In this document: in pieces, positions 24,374 to 32,509 of the stretch
How positions within the stretch are numbered: the first letter of the stretch is position 1
Layout: every line of letters starts with the position of its first letter
Source: Sphingopyxis sp. TUF1
Lineage (GTDB): Bacteria; Pseudomonadota; Alphaproteobacteria; Sphingomonadales; Sphingomonadaceae
Reading direction: 5' to 3'
DNA length: 64,000 nucleotides
Assembly: GCF_036687315.1 (NCBI RefSeq)
Contig: NZ_CP144683.1
Location: forward strand, 1,302,001 to 1,366,000
Translations under genes and position numbers: made by a program
The notes under the pieces: generated by a model
What the model was told of the DNA's origin: nothing
What the model saw: only the letters and a program-made list of their open reading frames with translations
Databases searched by the model: none

Positions 24374-24468
24374 CGTCATTGCGAGCGAAGCGAAGCAATC
24401 TCCAGCCATAAATCTGACGCACGCTTGATAGCTGGAGATTGCTTCGTCGCTACGCTCCTCGCAATGAC
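24374..24468. repeat. BIME-like paired palindrome, CATTGCGAGGAGCG family
   Basis: CGTCATTGCGAGCGAAGCG and the inverted arm CGTAGCGACGAAGCAATC read on the other strand, with GCAATCTCCAGC and GCTGGAGATTGC inside. It lies between recQ and the antiporter gene. Confidence 0.85.
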
Positions 24469-24473
24469 GCGCA

Positions 24474-26117
24474 TTACGCCAAGGTCAGCATCGCCCGCTC
24501 GGTCATGCGCGTCGCGGTTTCGCGTTCGGCCATCACCACATGGTCGGCGCCGCGGCGCACCAGGTCGGCGACCTCCTCGTCCGAATGCGCGCGCGCGACG
24601 ATGACCAGTTTGGGATTGATTGCCCGCGCGCGCCGCACGATCGCCCCCGCCTCGACACCCTCGGGAATCGCGATCAGCAGCGTCGACGCGGAATCGAGCC
24701 CGGCCTGGCGCAGGACGCTTTCCTTGGTCGCATCGCCGACAATCACCGTCGCGCCCGTTTTGCGCGCCGCCGCCGCCATATCCTTCTGGTCCTCGATCAC
24801 CGTCAGCCCCTCGCCGCGTCCGCAGATCAGGCTGCCGATATGGCTGCCCACACGCCCATAGCCGACCAGCACCACCCCTGCATTGCACGGCTCGGGAACC
24901 GCCTCGGCCGCGTCGCTCGTCGGTTCGGGCGCAGGTTCGTCGGCGCGGATGCGCTTCACCGCCAGCGTGAACAGAATCGGGTTGAGCAGGATCGACAGCA
25001 TCGACCCGGCCAGGATCAGATCGCGCCCGGTGTCGGGCAGCACTTGCAGCCCGACGCCCAGCCCCGCAAGGATGAAGGAAAATTCGCCGATCTGCGCCAG
25101 GCTGACCGAGATGGTCAGCGCGGTCTGCGATTTGTGGCCAAAGGCGCGGACGAGCGCGAAGGCCGCGAGCGACTTGCCCACGACGATGATCGCGACCGTC
25201 GCAATCACCGGCCCCGGCTGTTCGACGATCACCTTGGGATCGAACAACATGCCGACCGACACGAAAAACAGCACGGCGAATGCATCGCGCAGCGGCAGCG
25301 TTTCCTCCGCCGCGCGCCGCGATAATTGCGTCTCGCCCAGGATCATGCCCGCGAAAAAGGCGCCGAGCGCGAAACTCACGTCGAAGATCACTGCCGCGCC
25401 AAACGCGACCCCCAGCGCGATCGCCAGCACCGCCAGCCGGAACAGTTCGCGCGATCCCGAATGCGCGACCCAGTGCAGCACCGCGGGGAGCACGCGCCGC
25501 GCGATCAGGAACATGAAGGCGACAAAGCCGACGACTTTGACCAGCACGACGCCCGCCGATTGCAGCAGCCCGGCGCCGTTCGCTTCATCGCCGCGGCTAC
25601 CGAACATCGCGGGCAGCAGCACCAGCGCGAGCACCATGACCAGATCCTCGACGATCAGCCAGCCGACCGCGATCCGTCCCTTTTCGGTCTCGATCATGTC
25701 GCGCGCCTGAAGCGCGCGAAGCAGCACGACGGTCGAGGCGACCGACAGCGCGAGCCCGAACACCGCGCTACCCTCGATTGACCAGCCGAGATACAGCCCC
25801 AGCATTATGCCGAGTGCGGTCGCCACGGTGATCTGCGCCAGCGCCCCCGGCACCGCGATCCTGCGCACCGACAGCAGGTCTTTCAGCGAAAAGTGCAGCC
25901 CGACCCCGAACATCAGCAGAATGACGCCGATCTCGGCGAGCTGCATCGCAAGTCCGGTGTCGGCGACAAAGCCCGGCGTAAACGGGCCGACCAGAATGCC
26001 CGCAAGCAAATATCCGGCAATCGGCGAAATGCGAAGCCGATGCGCGAGCGCACCCATCAGAAAGGCGACACCGAGCCCGGCGACGACGGTCCCGATCAGC
26101 GTTGTGTCATGCGGCAT
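24474..26117 (-). CDS. ybaL: YbaL family monovalent cation:proton antiporter (CPA2)
   Basis: 547 residues. About 12 membrane spans from residue 8 carry the CPA2 signatures GYLLAGILVGPFTPGFV, LMFGVGLHFSLKDLL, and SVASTVVLLRAL. A cytosolic Rossmann TrkA-N domain (VVLVGYGRVGSHIGSLI, ~395-410, then TVIEDQKDM and IVGDATKESVL) occupies the last 150 residues. The family exchanges K+ or Na+ for protons and is controlled by nucleotides bound at the RCK domain. No ancillary KefF/G-type protein is adjacent. The neighbouring arsenic operon is a separate unit. Confidence 0.9.
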   Translation of the reverse strand: MPHDTTLIGTVVAGLGVAFLMGALAHRLRISPIAGYLLAGILVGPFTPGFVADTGLAMQLAEIGVILLMFGVGLHFSLKDLLSVRRIAVPGALAQITVATALGIMLGLYLGWSIEGSAVFGLALSVASTVVLLRALQARDMIETEKGRIAVGWLIVEDLVMVLALVLLPAMFGSRGDEANGAGLLQSAGVVLVKVVGFVAFMFLIARRVLPAVLHWVAHSGSRELFRLAVLAIALGVAFGAAVIFDVSFALGAFFAGMILGETQLSRRAAEETLPLRDAFAVLFFVSVGMLFDPKVIVEQPGPVIATVAIIVVGKSLAAFALVRAFGHKSQTALTISVSLAQIGEFSFILAGLGVGLQVLPDTGRDLILAGSMLSILLNPILFTLAVKRIRADEPAPEPTSDAAEAVPEPCNAGVVLVGYGRVGSHIGSLICGRGEGLTVIEDQKDMAAAARKTGATVIVGDATKESVLRQAGLDSASTLLIAIPEGVEAGAIVRRARAINPKLVIVARAHSDEEVADLVRRGADHVVMAERETATRMTERAMLTLA

Positions 26118-26184
26118 GATGTCATGCGTAAAGGCCGCAGGCGCGCGCGGTCAACCCAAGGCAAGTGATTTTGTTATATTTGTT

Positions 26185-26835
26185 TCACCGCGCGGCGAAC
26201 AGCCAGCGGCCGCATGCCCATGCCGCCATCGCGCCGCCAAGCTGTGCCGCGACGAAGGCGGGCACGTCGGCGGGCGCGATCCCGGCGAAACTGTCCGACA
26301 GGCTGCGCGCCACCGCAATTGCGGGATTGGCAAAACTCGTCGACGAAGTGAACCAATAAGCCGCGGTAATATAGAGCGCGACGCTCGGCGCCACCCAGTC
26401 GGGGCGGTGCCGCACGGTGCCGAGGATTGTCAGAATGAGGCCAAAGGTCGCGACGAACTCGCCCGCCCATTGCCCGCCGCCGGTGCGCGCCTTCGCCGAA
26501 AATTGCAGCAGCGGCAGATCGAACATCAGATGCGCCGCCCACACGCCAAGGATGCCACCCGCAAGCTGCGCGGCGACGTAAAGCACCGCAGTGCGCGGCG
26601 CGATTCCGCGGCCGAGCGCCATCACCAGCGTCACCGCGGGGTTGAAATGCGCGCCCGACACCGGCGCCAGCATCGCGATCAGCACGAACAATATCGCGCC
26701 CGTCGCGAGCGCATTTGCGAGCAGCGCGACCCCGACATTGCCGCCCGACAGCGTCTCGGCCATGATTCCCGATCCGACGACGGTCGCGAACAGGAAAAAG
26801 CTGCCGATCGCTTCGGCCGCGACCGGCCGGGTCAC
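26185..26835 (-). CDS. aqpS: aquaporin family protein (AqpS-like, arsenic operon)
   Basis: 216 residues from a GTG at 26835 that overlaps the arsC TGA. It has six membrane spans and two NPA boxes: HFNPAVTLVMALGRG and FANPAIAVARSLSD. In Sinorhizobium meliloti the aquaglyceroporin AqpS replaces an As(III) pump and lets arsenite, produced from arsenate by ArsC, leave down its gradient. Position here, last in arsR-arsI-arsC-aqp, supports the same job. No acr3 or arsB is present in this cluster. Confidence 0.85.
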   Translation of the reverse strand: MTRPVAAEAIGSFFLFATVVGSGIMAETLSGGNVGVALLANALATGAILFVLIAMLAPVSGAHFNPAVTLVMALGRGIAPRTAVLYVAAQLAGGILGVWAAHLMFDLPLLQFSAKARTGGGQWAGEFVATFGLILTILGTVRHRPDWVAPSVALYITAAYWFTSSTSFANPAIAVARSLSDSFAGIAPADVPAFVAAQLGGAMAAWACGRWLFAAR

Positions 26836-27341
26836 GCCGCGCCCTCCACCTGCCCGATCGCGTTCAGCGCGACGCGCCGCTCCGCCGGCGTCATGTCTTC
26901 GAGCGGCAGCGCGAGCATCGCGGCGACGCGCATTTCGAGCAGCCGGAATGTTTCGGCAAAGGCCGCATCTTCGGCCGCTGCGCCGCCCGTCACCTCGGCA
27001 GGGTCGGCAAGCCCCCAATGCGCGCGCGTCGGCGCCCCCGTGAACAGCGGGCACGCCTCGCCGGCCGCATTGCCGCACACGGTGATCGCGATGTCGATGC
27101 GCGGCGCGTCGGGGGCAGCGAACGCGTCCCAGCTTTTCGAGCGGAACGCCGAAACGTCAAAGCCCTTGGCGCCGAGCAGGCGGAGCGCCGCGGGGTGCGG
27201 CGCGCCCCTGGGCTTGCTCCCCGCGCTATACGCGCGCAGCCGCCCACCGCTCATGCGGGCGATCAGCGCCTCGCCCAAAATGCTGCGCGCCGAATTGCCG
27301 GTGCACAGCACCAGCACGCCAAGCCCCTCCCCCGCCGTCAT
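26832..27341 (-). CDS. arsC: arsenate reductase, low-MW phosphatase family
   Basis: 169 residues from the ATG at 27341, one base after the arsI stop. LVLCTGNSARS (C13-R19) is the C-x5-R active-site loop of LMW-phosphatase-type ArsC. ITVCGNAAGEACPLF carries two further cysteines, in the place of the thioredoxin-type resolving pair, and HWGLADPAE follows. It reduces arsenate to arsenite. The C-terminal ~40 residues (RRLEMRVAAML..., ERRVALNAIGQ) are also typical. It is the third gene of the ars operon. Confidence 0.88.
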   Translation of the reverse strand: MTAGEGLGVLVLCTGNSARSILGEALIARMSGGRLRAYSAGSKPRGAPHPAALRLLGAKGFDVSAFRSKSWDAFAAPDAPRIDIAITVCGNAAGEACPLFTGAPTRAHWGLADPAEVTGGAAAEDAAFAETFRLLEMRVAAMLALPLEDMTPAERRVALNAIGQVEGAA

Positions 27342-27342
27342 A

Positions 27343-27819
27343 TCAACAGCAGGCTTTGGGTGCCGCTTGCTGCGGGATGGTCGGCGCGCAGCACGCACCC
27401 TCAGCGGCATTGTCCGACGCCAGCGTGCTCAAATCGGGATTGTCACCGTACACCGTCGCCTCGCCATTGGTCAGGAACGCTTCCCACACCACTCCGTCAG
27501 GATCGGCGATCCAGCTCTTCTCCGATCTGGCGTAGCAACAGGTCGTCGCGCCTTCTTCGAGCACCGGCGCCCCGGCGTCCTTCAGCCGACCATAGACCGC
27601 CTTCAGCTCGCCCTCATCCTCTACCTGCAACCCGACATGCTCGATCCCGCGATGTGCGCCGTCGCGCACCGAGATCGCAAAATTGATCCGCGGATCGTCG
27701 AGCATCCATTTGGCATAGTCGGGCTTGGTGACGCTCGGCGCGGCGCCGAAGAGTCCGCTGTAAAAGGCGATCGACTTGTCGAGGTCGGCGACCCCCACAT
27801 GCATATGAAACCGGCTCAT
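27343..27819 (-). CDS. arsI: ArsI/CadI family organoarsenical C-As lyase
   Basis: 158 residues from the ATG at 27819, which overlaps the arsR stop (ATGA). It is a VOC-fold protein: FHMHVGVADLDKSIAFYSGLFG at the start, HVGLQVED (His61), then the vicinal cysteine pair in ATTCCYARSEKSW (C94, C95), and DPDGVVWEAFLTNGE. The CC pair is the hallmark of ArsI, which binds trivalent methylarsenicals and cleaves the C-As bond. CadI homologues share it. The C-terminal tail is cysteine-rich (GACCAPTIPQQAAPKACC). It suggests resistance to methylarsenite as well as to inorganic arsenic. Confidence 0.85.
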   Translation of the reverse strand: MSRFHMHVGVADLDKSIAFYSGLFGAAPSVTKPDYAKWMLDDPRINFAISVRDGAHRGIEHVGLQVEDEGELKAVYGRLKDAGAPVLEEGATTCCYARSEKSWIADPDGVVWEAFLTNGEATVYGDNPDLSTLASDNAAEGACCAPTIPQQAAPKACC

Positions 27820-28160
27820 GCGCTTTTCCTTTCGGTTTGAATTTCGGTGGCACATCCCGCAGCGGGCGCGCAGGCCGCCCCGCCGCAGCAATTTTCCATG
27901 AGGAAGCCGACGAGCGCATTCATCGCGCCATAGTCGGCCGAATAGATGAGCGAGCGCCCGTCGCGCCGCTGCGCGATCAGCCCCGCGTTGGTGAGCTGCG
28001 CAAGATGGAAGGACAGCGACGACGCCGGCACCCCCAGCGCCTCGGCAATCGCCCCCGCCGCCAGCCCCTCGGGCCCCGCCTGCACGAGCAGCCGGAACAG
28101 CGCCAGCCGATGCTCCTGCGCCAGCGCGCCGAGCGCGCGGATAACAGCTTCGGATTCCAT
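27816..28160 (-). CDS. arsR: ArsR family arsenite-responsive repressor
   Basis: 114 residues from the ATG at 28160, preferred over 28172 because GGAGG lies 6-7 bases before it. The winged helix is clear: LGALAQEHRLALFRLLVQAG, IAEALGVPASSLSFHLAQL (recognition helix), and RRDGRSLIYSADY (wing). Arsenic-binding cysteines are not in the classic alpha3 position but near the C-terminus, NCCGGAACAPAAGC, as in other ArsR subtypes. It should repress arsR-arsI-arsC-aqpS from the AT-rich region just upstream. Confidence 0.88.
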   Translation of the reverse strand: MESEAVIRALGALAQEHRLALFRLLVQAGPEGLAAGAIAEALGVPASSLSFHLAQLTNAGLIAQRRDGRSLIYSADYGAMNALVGFLMENCCGGAACAPAAGCATEIQTERKSA

Positions 28161-28260
28161 CGCGGCCTCCATGATTCGATAATCGTGGAAATATGGAATC
28201 TTACTTCATTCGTCAAACGATATTTTGACAATCATCGAAATCTAAAGCAGATCGAAGGAC
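28161..28260 (-). promoter_or_regulatory. AT-rich arsR upstream region, likely operator/promoter
   Basis: The bases before arsR hold GATTCGATAATCGTGG and, a little further, GATATTTTGACAATC on the other side, in sharp contrast to the GC-rich genes. GATTC and GAATC (28173-28177 and 28196-28200) form an imperfect dyad around AATCGTGGAAATAT, which could be the ArsR operator. This is inference from position and symmetry only. Confidence 0.4.
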
Positions 28261-28261
28261 G

Positions 28262-28465
28262 CTACCTGCCTGCATCGCGGGTCCAGCCGCGATGCTCGAC
28301 GAGCCGCTGGCCGTTGTCCACGAAGTCAAATCCGACCCAGACTTCCTCGACATCGTGTACGCATAGGGCCGAACGTATCAGCAAAACGGCGTACTCTAAG
28401 AGAGTATTTGGTGAGTTGGTTTGCAGCGTGCCTGAAGGGATGTGGTCGCCGAAAGTTCGCTAACG
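28262..28465 (-). pseudogene. possible remnant of a coding sequence, no start codon
   Basis: On the minus strand a frame closed by TAG at 28264-28262 reads ...GDHIPSGTLQTNSPNTLLEY, AVLLIRSALCVHDVEEVWVG, FDFVDNGQRLVEHRGWTRDA. It looks protein-like but has no ATG or GTG, and is bounded upstream by a stop near 28470. It abuts the VapC45-like gene. It may be the tail of a gene lost when the toxin-antitoxin island arrived. I do not recognise the family. Confidence 0.25.
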
Positions 28466-28861
28466 GCCAATAGCACGGAAGCGTTGCCCGGACATGGGTA
28501 CCTCAAAGCATCCATTGGCATTGAGACGATGCTGATCACGAATAGCGGGCCAAAGCATCATCAGCCGGGCGGCTTGATGAAAGAGTGGTCGTTTCTGCAG
28601 CGATGGACCCAGGAAGAAGCCTACAAGACCTTGTCGTATAAAGAGTTCTCTCGATGGCCGACGCTTGGCTATCCGCATATCAGCTGAAATTACTGCCCAA
28701 CGCCCTTCCTTACCTAACTCGGGAATCCATTCTTCATCTTTTAGATTGGATCGACCAAACTTCGCGCGAAGCGAAACAATCTCATCCCCATCGGCCTCGA
28801 AAACGGTGTGCAATGCCGTCGCGAGCCTAGGCGGAAGATCATTGTCGATCATGACTTTCAC
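28460..28861 (-). CDS. VapC45-like PIN-domain protein (putative toxin)
   Basis: 133 residues whose ATG overlaps the upstream stop (ATGA). The N-terminus MKVMIDNDLPPRLATAL, then GRSNLKDEEWIPELGKEG, WAVISADMRIAKR and a final hydrophobic strand GFFLGP is the PIN-like VapC45 pattern. Acidic residues D6, D8, D43-E44 and D61 could form the metal site. PIN toxins are usually RNases. It is translationally coupled to an antitoxin-like gene and the pair has lower GC than its neighbours. Toxin activity is a family-level inference. Confidence 0.7.
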   Translation of the reverse strand: MKVMIDNDLPPRLATALHTVFEADGDEIVSLRAKFGRSNLKDEEWIPELGKEGRWAVISADMRIAKRRPSRELFIRQGLVGFFLGPSLQKRPLFHQAARLMMLWPAIRDQHRLNANGCFEVPMSGQRFRAIGR

Positions 28862-29556
28862 GCCGGTGCAAGCCGTCCAATCTGCCGTTCAAAGGCGAGA
28901 GCATCACGAACCACCGAAGTTGCCAGTTCGAAAATGCGGGCGACCTTATCTACCGACCGACCCTCTGCTTGGTAAGCTTGGGCCAGCCTAATCGTTGGCA
29001 CCCCTCCGGCGTCCGTGATCGGCTGACCAAAGGAACGCTCTGGATCGGCGACGACCTGCCTGCTCTTTTCGAAGGGGAACCAACGCGTCGCCTTCTCCTC
29101 GTCAAAATCGAGATCGAGAAAGGAGCGCTCGATTATCTTTGGAAAGGCGTGTTGGCGACTTTTAAGATCAATGACATCGTGTGAACCATCGTCATCCAAT
29201 CGCTCAAGAAATAAGCGCTGACCATCTGTTCGGAAACGAGCGCTTGAGAACGGATGGCTATCTTTGGCTATTTCGGCAGCGGTCGACAAGCATAAGCGGA
29301 TGGTGGGCAGGCCGAAGCCTATATTGCGCAGCTTTCCAACCATCCGGGCTTCGATCAAGTCTCGAAAACCAAGCAGTGGTTCGTCCTGATCAAGCCCATA
29401 TTGAGGCGTCCACAGCGGCTGCTGTCGCACCCTTGGACCGTGATGATCATATGAATAACCAAAGAGCCAACGGCGGATGGAAGTCGACGGCACACCGAGA
29501 AGTTTACCAGCTTCCGCCAGTGAATATGCTCCAATGCCATATGCCGCGTCACTCAT
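28858..29556 (-). CDS. VapB45-like antitoxin with MerR-like N-terminal HTH and DUF433
   Basis: 232 residues from the ATG at 29556 (AAGGAGAG ribosome-binding site). Residues ~8-60 (YSLAEAGKLLGVPSTSIRRW, then LGFRDLIEARMVGKLRNIGF) form a MerR-type helix-turn-helix unit. The C-terminal part (GVPTIRLAQAYQAEGRSVDK, VARIFELATSVVRDALAFER) is the DUF433 helix bundle of VapB45-type antitoxins. It precedes and overlaps the PIN-like gene, the order expected for an antitoxin that also represses the operon. Codon use is less GC-rich than the flanks. Confidence 0.75.
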   Translation of the reverse strand: MSDAAYGIGAYSLAEAGKLLGVPSTSIRRWLFGYSYDHHGPRVRQQPLWTPQYGLDQDEPLLGFRDLIEARMVGKLRNIGFGLPTIRLCLSTAAEIAKDSHPFSSARFRTDGQRLFLERLDDDGSHDVIDLKSRQHAFPKIIERSFLDLDFDEEKATRWFPFEKSRQVVADPERSFGQPITDAGGVPTIRLAQAYQAEGRSVDKVARIFELATSVVRDALAFERQIGRLAPA

Positions 29557-29628
29557 GGCGCTCTCCTTATCACGTCCATATAATTCACAAGAATGAATTT
29601 GCGCCTTATCGGTGCCAATGAGCACCGC

Positions 29629-31443
29629 TCAAACCGTCCCCTCCTCCTTCTCCGCCTGCTGCCGCGCCCACATGTCGGCATAGAGCCCGCGCATCCGCAG
29701 CAGTTCATCGTGCGTCCCCGTTTCGGCGACGCGGCCCTTGTCGAGCACTATGATGCGGTCGGCGTTCGTCACCGTCGACAGGCGGTGCGCGATCACGAGC
29801 GTCGTGCGGCGCGCCGCGATTCTTTCGAGCGTATCCTGGATCGCGGCTTCGGTGCGGCTGTCGAGCGCGCTCGTCGCTTCGTCGAGGATCAGCACCGGCG
29901 GGTTTTTGAGCAAGGTCCGCGCAATCGCGACGCGCTGCTTCTCGCCGCCCGACAGTTTCAGCCCGCGCTCGCCGACCTCGGTGTCATAGCCCTGCGGCAG
30001 CAAGGCGATAAAGCCGTCGATCGCCGCGCCCTCGGCCGCCGCCGCAATTTCCTCGGCGCCCGCGCCTTCGCGGCCATAGGCGATATTGTAACCGATCGAA
30101 TCGTTGAACAGCACCGTGTCCTGCGGGACGATGCCGATGCTCGCGCGCAGGCTTTGCTGCGTCACCTGCGATATGTCCTGCCCGTCGATCAGGATGCGCC
30201 CGCCCTGCGGATCGTAAAAGCGGAACAGCAGCCGCGCGATCGTCGACTTGCCCGCGCCCGACGGTCCGACGATCGCCAGCGTCTCGCCCGCGCCGACCGC
30301 AAAGCTCACGCCATTCAGGATCGTGCGGTCGGGCTCGTAACCGAAGACCACATTTTCGAACGTCACCGCGCCGCCGTTCACCGCCAGCGGCGCCGCGCCC
30401 GGCGCATCCGAAATCTCGGGCGGCGTGTCGATCAGGCGGAACATCGCTTCCATATCGATCAGCCCCTGGCGAATTACGCGATATACCATGCCGAGCATGT
30501 CGAGCGGGCGGAACAGCTGCGCGAGCAAGGTGTTCACCAGCACCACGTCGCCGACCTTATATTCGCCGACCGACCAGCCCCACACGGTGTACGCCATCGC
30601 CCCCGCGAGCGCGGCGTTGGTGATCAGGCTCTGCCCGATGTTCAGCCACGCCAGGCTGTTCTCGCTCTTCACCGCGGCGCGCGCATATTGGTCGGCGACG
30701 TCGCGGTAGCGCGCTTCCTCGCGTCCCTCGGCGCCGAAATATTTGACCGTCTCGTAATTCAGCAGGCTGTCGACGCTGCGCCCGATCGTCAGCGTGTCGA
30801 GGTCGTTCATCCGCGTGCGCAGCGCGTTGCGCCAGTCAGTCACCTTGCGCGTGAAGATGATATAGACGACGACCATCAACGCGGTCGCGCTCGCCAGGCC
30901 GAAGCTGAACTTCGTCCAGAAGATGATCAGCACCGCGGCGAGCTCGATCACCGTCGGCGCGATGTTGAACAACAGGAAATAGAGCATCGTGTCGATGCTC
31001 TTGGTTCCGCGTTCGATCACCTTGGTGACCTCGCCCGTCCGCCGCGCGAGGTGGAAGCGCAGGCTCAGCGCGTGAAGGTGGCTGAAGGTCGCGATCGCCA
31101 GCTCGCGCGTCGCATCCTGCCCCACGCGCTCGAACACGACGTTGCGCAAATTGTCGAACAGCACCCCGGCAAAGCGCGCCCCGGCATAGGCGAGCACCAA
31201 TCCGATCGCGAGCGCCACGCCCGCTTCCATCCCCGGCACCATGCGGTCGATCGCGGCGCCATAGAGGAAACCCATCGACAGCTGCACGCCCTTCGACGCG
31301 AGCACGATAAGCCCCGCGAAGATGATCCGCGCCTTCGCCTGCCGCTGCCCTGCGGGCCACAGATACGGCAGGAAGCGCCGCAGCGTGGCGAGGACGGGCG
31401 GCTCGCGGCCGGCATCGGCGGAGGTGGCGGTGTCGGGAGGCAT
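29629..31443 (-). CDS. Atm1-type ABC transporter, fused permease-ATPase
   Basis: 604 residues. Six membrane spans (~40-330) with the conserved Atm1 segment RTRMNDLDTLTIGRSVDSLL and NYETVKYFGAEGREE lead into a nucleotide-binding domain: Walker A IVGPSGAGKST (~391-401), signature LSGGEKQR (~497-504), Walker B LILDEATSALD (~518-528), and H-loop IAHRLST. It closely recalls NaAtm1 of Novosphingobium, which exports glutathione-bound metals or glutathione derivatives from the cytoplasm, and yeast Atm1. It may relieve heavy-metal stress. Its promoter should lie near 31450-31540. Confidence 0.92.
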   Translation of the reverse strand: MPPDTATSADAGREPPVLATLRRFLPYLWPAGQRQAKARIIFAGLIVLASKGVQLSMGFLYGAAIDRMVPGMEAGVALAIGLVLAYAGARFAGVLFDNLRNVVFERVGQDATRELAIATFSHLHALSLRFHLARRTGEVTKVIERGTKSIDTMLYFLLFNIAPTVIELAAVLIIFWTKFSFGLASATALMVVVYIIFTRKVTDWRNALRTRMNDLDTLTIGRSVDSLLNYETVKYFGAEGREEARYRDVADQYARAAVKSENSLAWLNIGQSLITNAALAGAMAYTVWGWSVGEYKVGDVVLVNTLLAQLFRPLDMLGMVYRVIRQGLIDMEAMFRLIDTPPEISDAPGAAPLAVNGGAVTFENVVFGYEPDRTILNGVSFAVGAGETLAIVGPSGAGKSTIARLLFRFYDPQGGRILIDGQDISQVTQQSLRASIGIVPQDTVLFNDSIGYNIAYGREGAGAEEIAAAAEGAAIDGFIALLPQGYDTEVGERGLKLSGGEKQRVAIARTLLKNPPVLILDEATSALDSRTEAAIQDTLERIAARRTTLVIAHRLSTVTNADRIIVLDKGRVAETGTHDELLRMRGLYADMWARQQAEKEEGTV

Positions 31444-31544
31444 GCGCGCCCCATGTAGGGGGGCTGGCGTCGAACGCCAAGCTTCAGCTAGCGAGCTTCG
31501 AAGATCGGGCCTTTCTCACCCAAAGGCACACAGAACCCAAAATC

Positions 31545-31628
31545 CCGTTCGCCCTGAGCTTGTCGAAGGGCCGTTTTTACTTTCGGCGTGGCAAAAGAAC
31601 GGTGCTTCGACAAGCTCAGCACGAACGG
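31545..31628. repeat. BIME-like paired palindrome, CCTGAGCTTGTCGAAGG family
   Basis: CGTTCGCCCTGAGCTTGTCG and the inverted arm CGACAAGCTCAGCACGAACG, about 40 bases apart. Other intergenic bases in 31444-31678 show nothing further. Confidence 0.85.
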
Positions 31629-31678
31629 AGTGGGAAGACGCTTTGCGCCTTCGCGCCTTTGCGTGAGAAAATTCTTCT

Positions 31679-31828
31679 CTACCGCCCCGCGCGTTGCCCC
31701 ATATGGCGGATGATGCGGTCGATCAGGCGGCGTTCTTCCGATGTCGGCGTCGGCACGATGGCTTCGGGCGGTTGCTGGCGGCGGCCGAAGAGCGGGCGGC
31801 GCGGCGGAACGAGGGAGGAGAAGCGCAT
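31679..31828 (-). CDS. possible 49-residue basic peptide downstream of lptA
   Basis: A short frame from the ATG at 31828 to TAG at 31679: MRFSSLVPPRRPLFGRRQQP, then PEAIVPTPTSEERRLIDRII and RHMGQRAGR. Third codon positions are almost all G or C, as in real genes here. The C-terminal half would form an amphipathic helix. It lies where lptB is found in many relatives, but is far too short. The ribosome-binding site is weak. Function is unknown and it may be spurious. Confidence 0.35.
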   Translation of the reverse strand: MRFSSLVPPRRPLFGRRQQPPEAIVPTPTSEERRLIDRIIRHMGQRAGR

Positions 31829-31933
31829 GGGGGCTTGCCTTCGATCTGGCAGTGTCGCCCCCCGGCACCGCAGGTGAATCTGGTCCGCGCCGAAGGTGAA
31901 GGCGCGTGGTTGCAGATCGGTGAAGAAGGCTGG

Positions 31934-32509
31934 TTACTGCTTTCTTTCCGGTACGGTGAAGGTGCCGGTGACGCGCCCGCCGGTACCGCCCTCGACCGGA
32001 TTGCCGTCGGGTCCGCGCGTTGCGCCGCGGCCGTCGACCGTCGCGCGGCCGCTGTTCAGATCGATCACCAGCCGCCCGCCGCGCAGATTGTTGCCGCGCT
32101 GGCGCAGTTCGACATTGCCCACCATCGTGATCAGCCGCCGGTCGAGGTCATAGATGGCGACATTGCCGCGCGCCGATTCGTCGCCCTTCACCACCGTAAC
32201 GCCGCCCGTTGCGTCGAGCCGGTTGACGTCGGTGCCGCCCGCGCGCGTATAGGCCACCGTCATCCGCGGCGCGGTTACGACCAGCCCCGCTTGCGTCACC
32301 CTGACCCCGCCCGCCAGTACGACGCGGTCGGCGCGGTCCTGCACCTCGATGCTGCCCGCGGCGAAATCGACGGGCGCATTGCTGTTGTGATTGGCGAGCG
32401 CCTGCGCCGCCGCGCGGTCGCCGCCGCCCGCCGACAGGATTGCCAGGCTCGTCAGCACAAAGCCCGTGCCCGCAAGCGCCAGGCTCTTTCGCGTCCAAAG
32501 CCGGTTCAT
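31934..32509 (-). CDS. lptA: LptA-type LPS transport periplasmic protein
   Basis: 191 residues. Signal peptide (KSLALAGTGFVLTSLAILSA) then the OstA/LptA jelly-roll repeats: VDFAAGSIEVQDRADRVVLA, GGVRVTQAGLVVTAPRMTVAY, RLDATGGVTVVKGDESARGN, YDLDRRLITMVGNVELRQRG. In the Lpt machine it forms the periplasmic bridge that carries LPS (or, in sphingolipid-based envelopes, related glycolipids) to the outer membrane. Its start overlaps the lptC stop by four bases. lptB is not downstream as it often is. Confidence 0.87.
   Translation of the reverse strand: MNRLWTRKSLALAGTGFVLTSLAILSAGGGDRAAAQALANHNSNAPVDFAAGSIEVQDRADRVVLAGGVRVTQAGLVVTAPRMTVAYTRAGGTDVNRLDATGGVTVVKGDESARGNVAIYDLDRRLITMVGNVELRQRGNNLRGGRLVIDLNSGRATVDGRGATRGPDGNPVEGGTGGRVTGTFTVPERKQ

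Noticed and set aside
26129..26184. Promoter/operator of the aquaporin
   Set aside because: The gene starts with a GTG overlapping arsC, so it is in the ars operon; this stretch is downstream of its stop.
31488..31868. 126-codon minus-strand frame across the repeat at 31545-31628
   Set aside because: Its C-terminal half is the translated palindrome (VLSLSKH..., ALRQAQGE) and the rest is in a different frame from the better-supported 49-codon frame.
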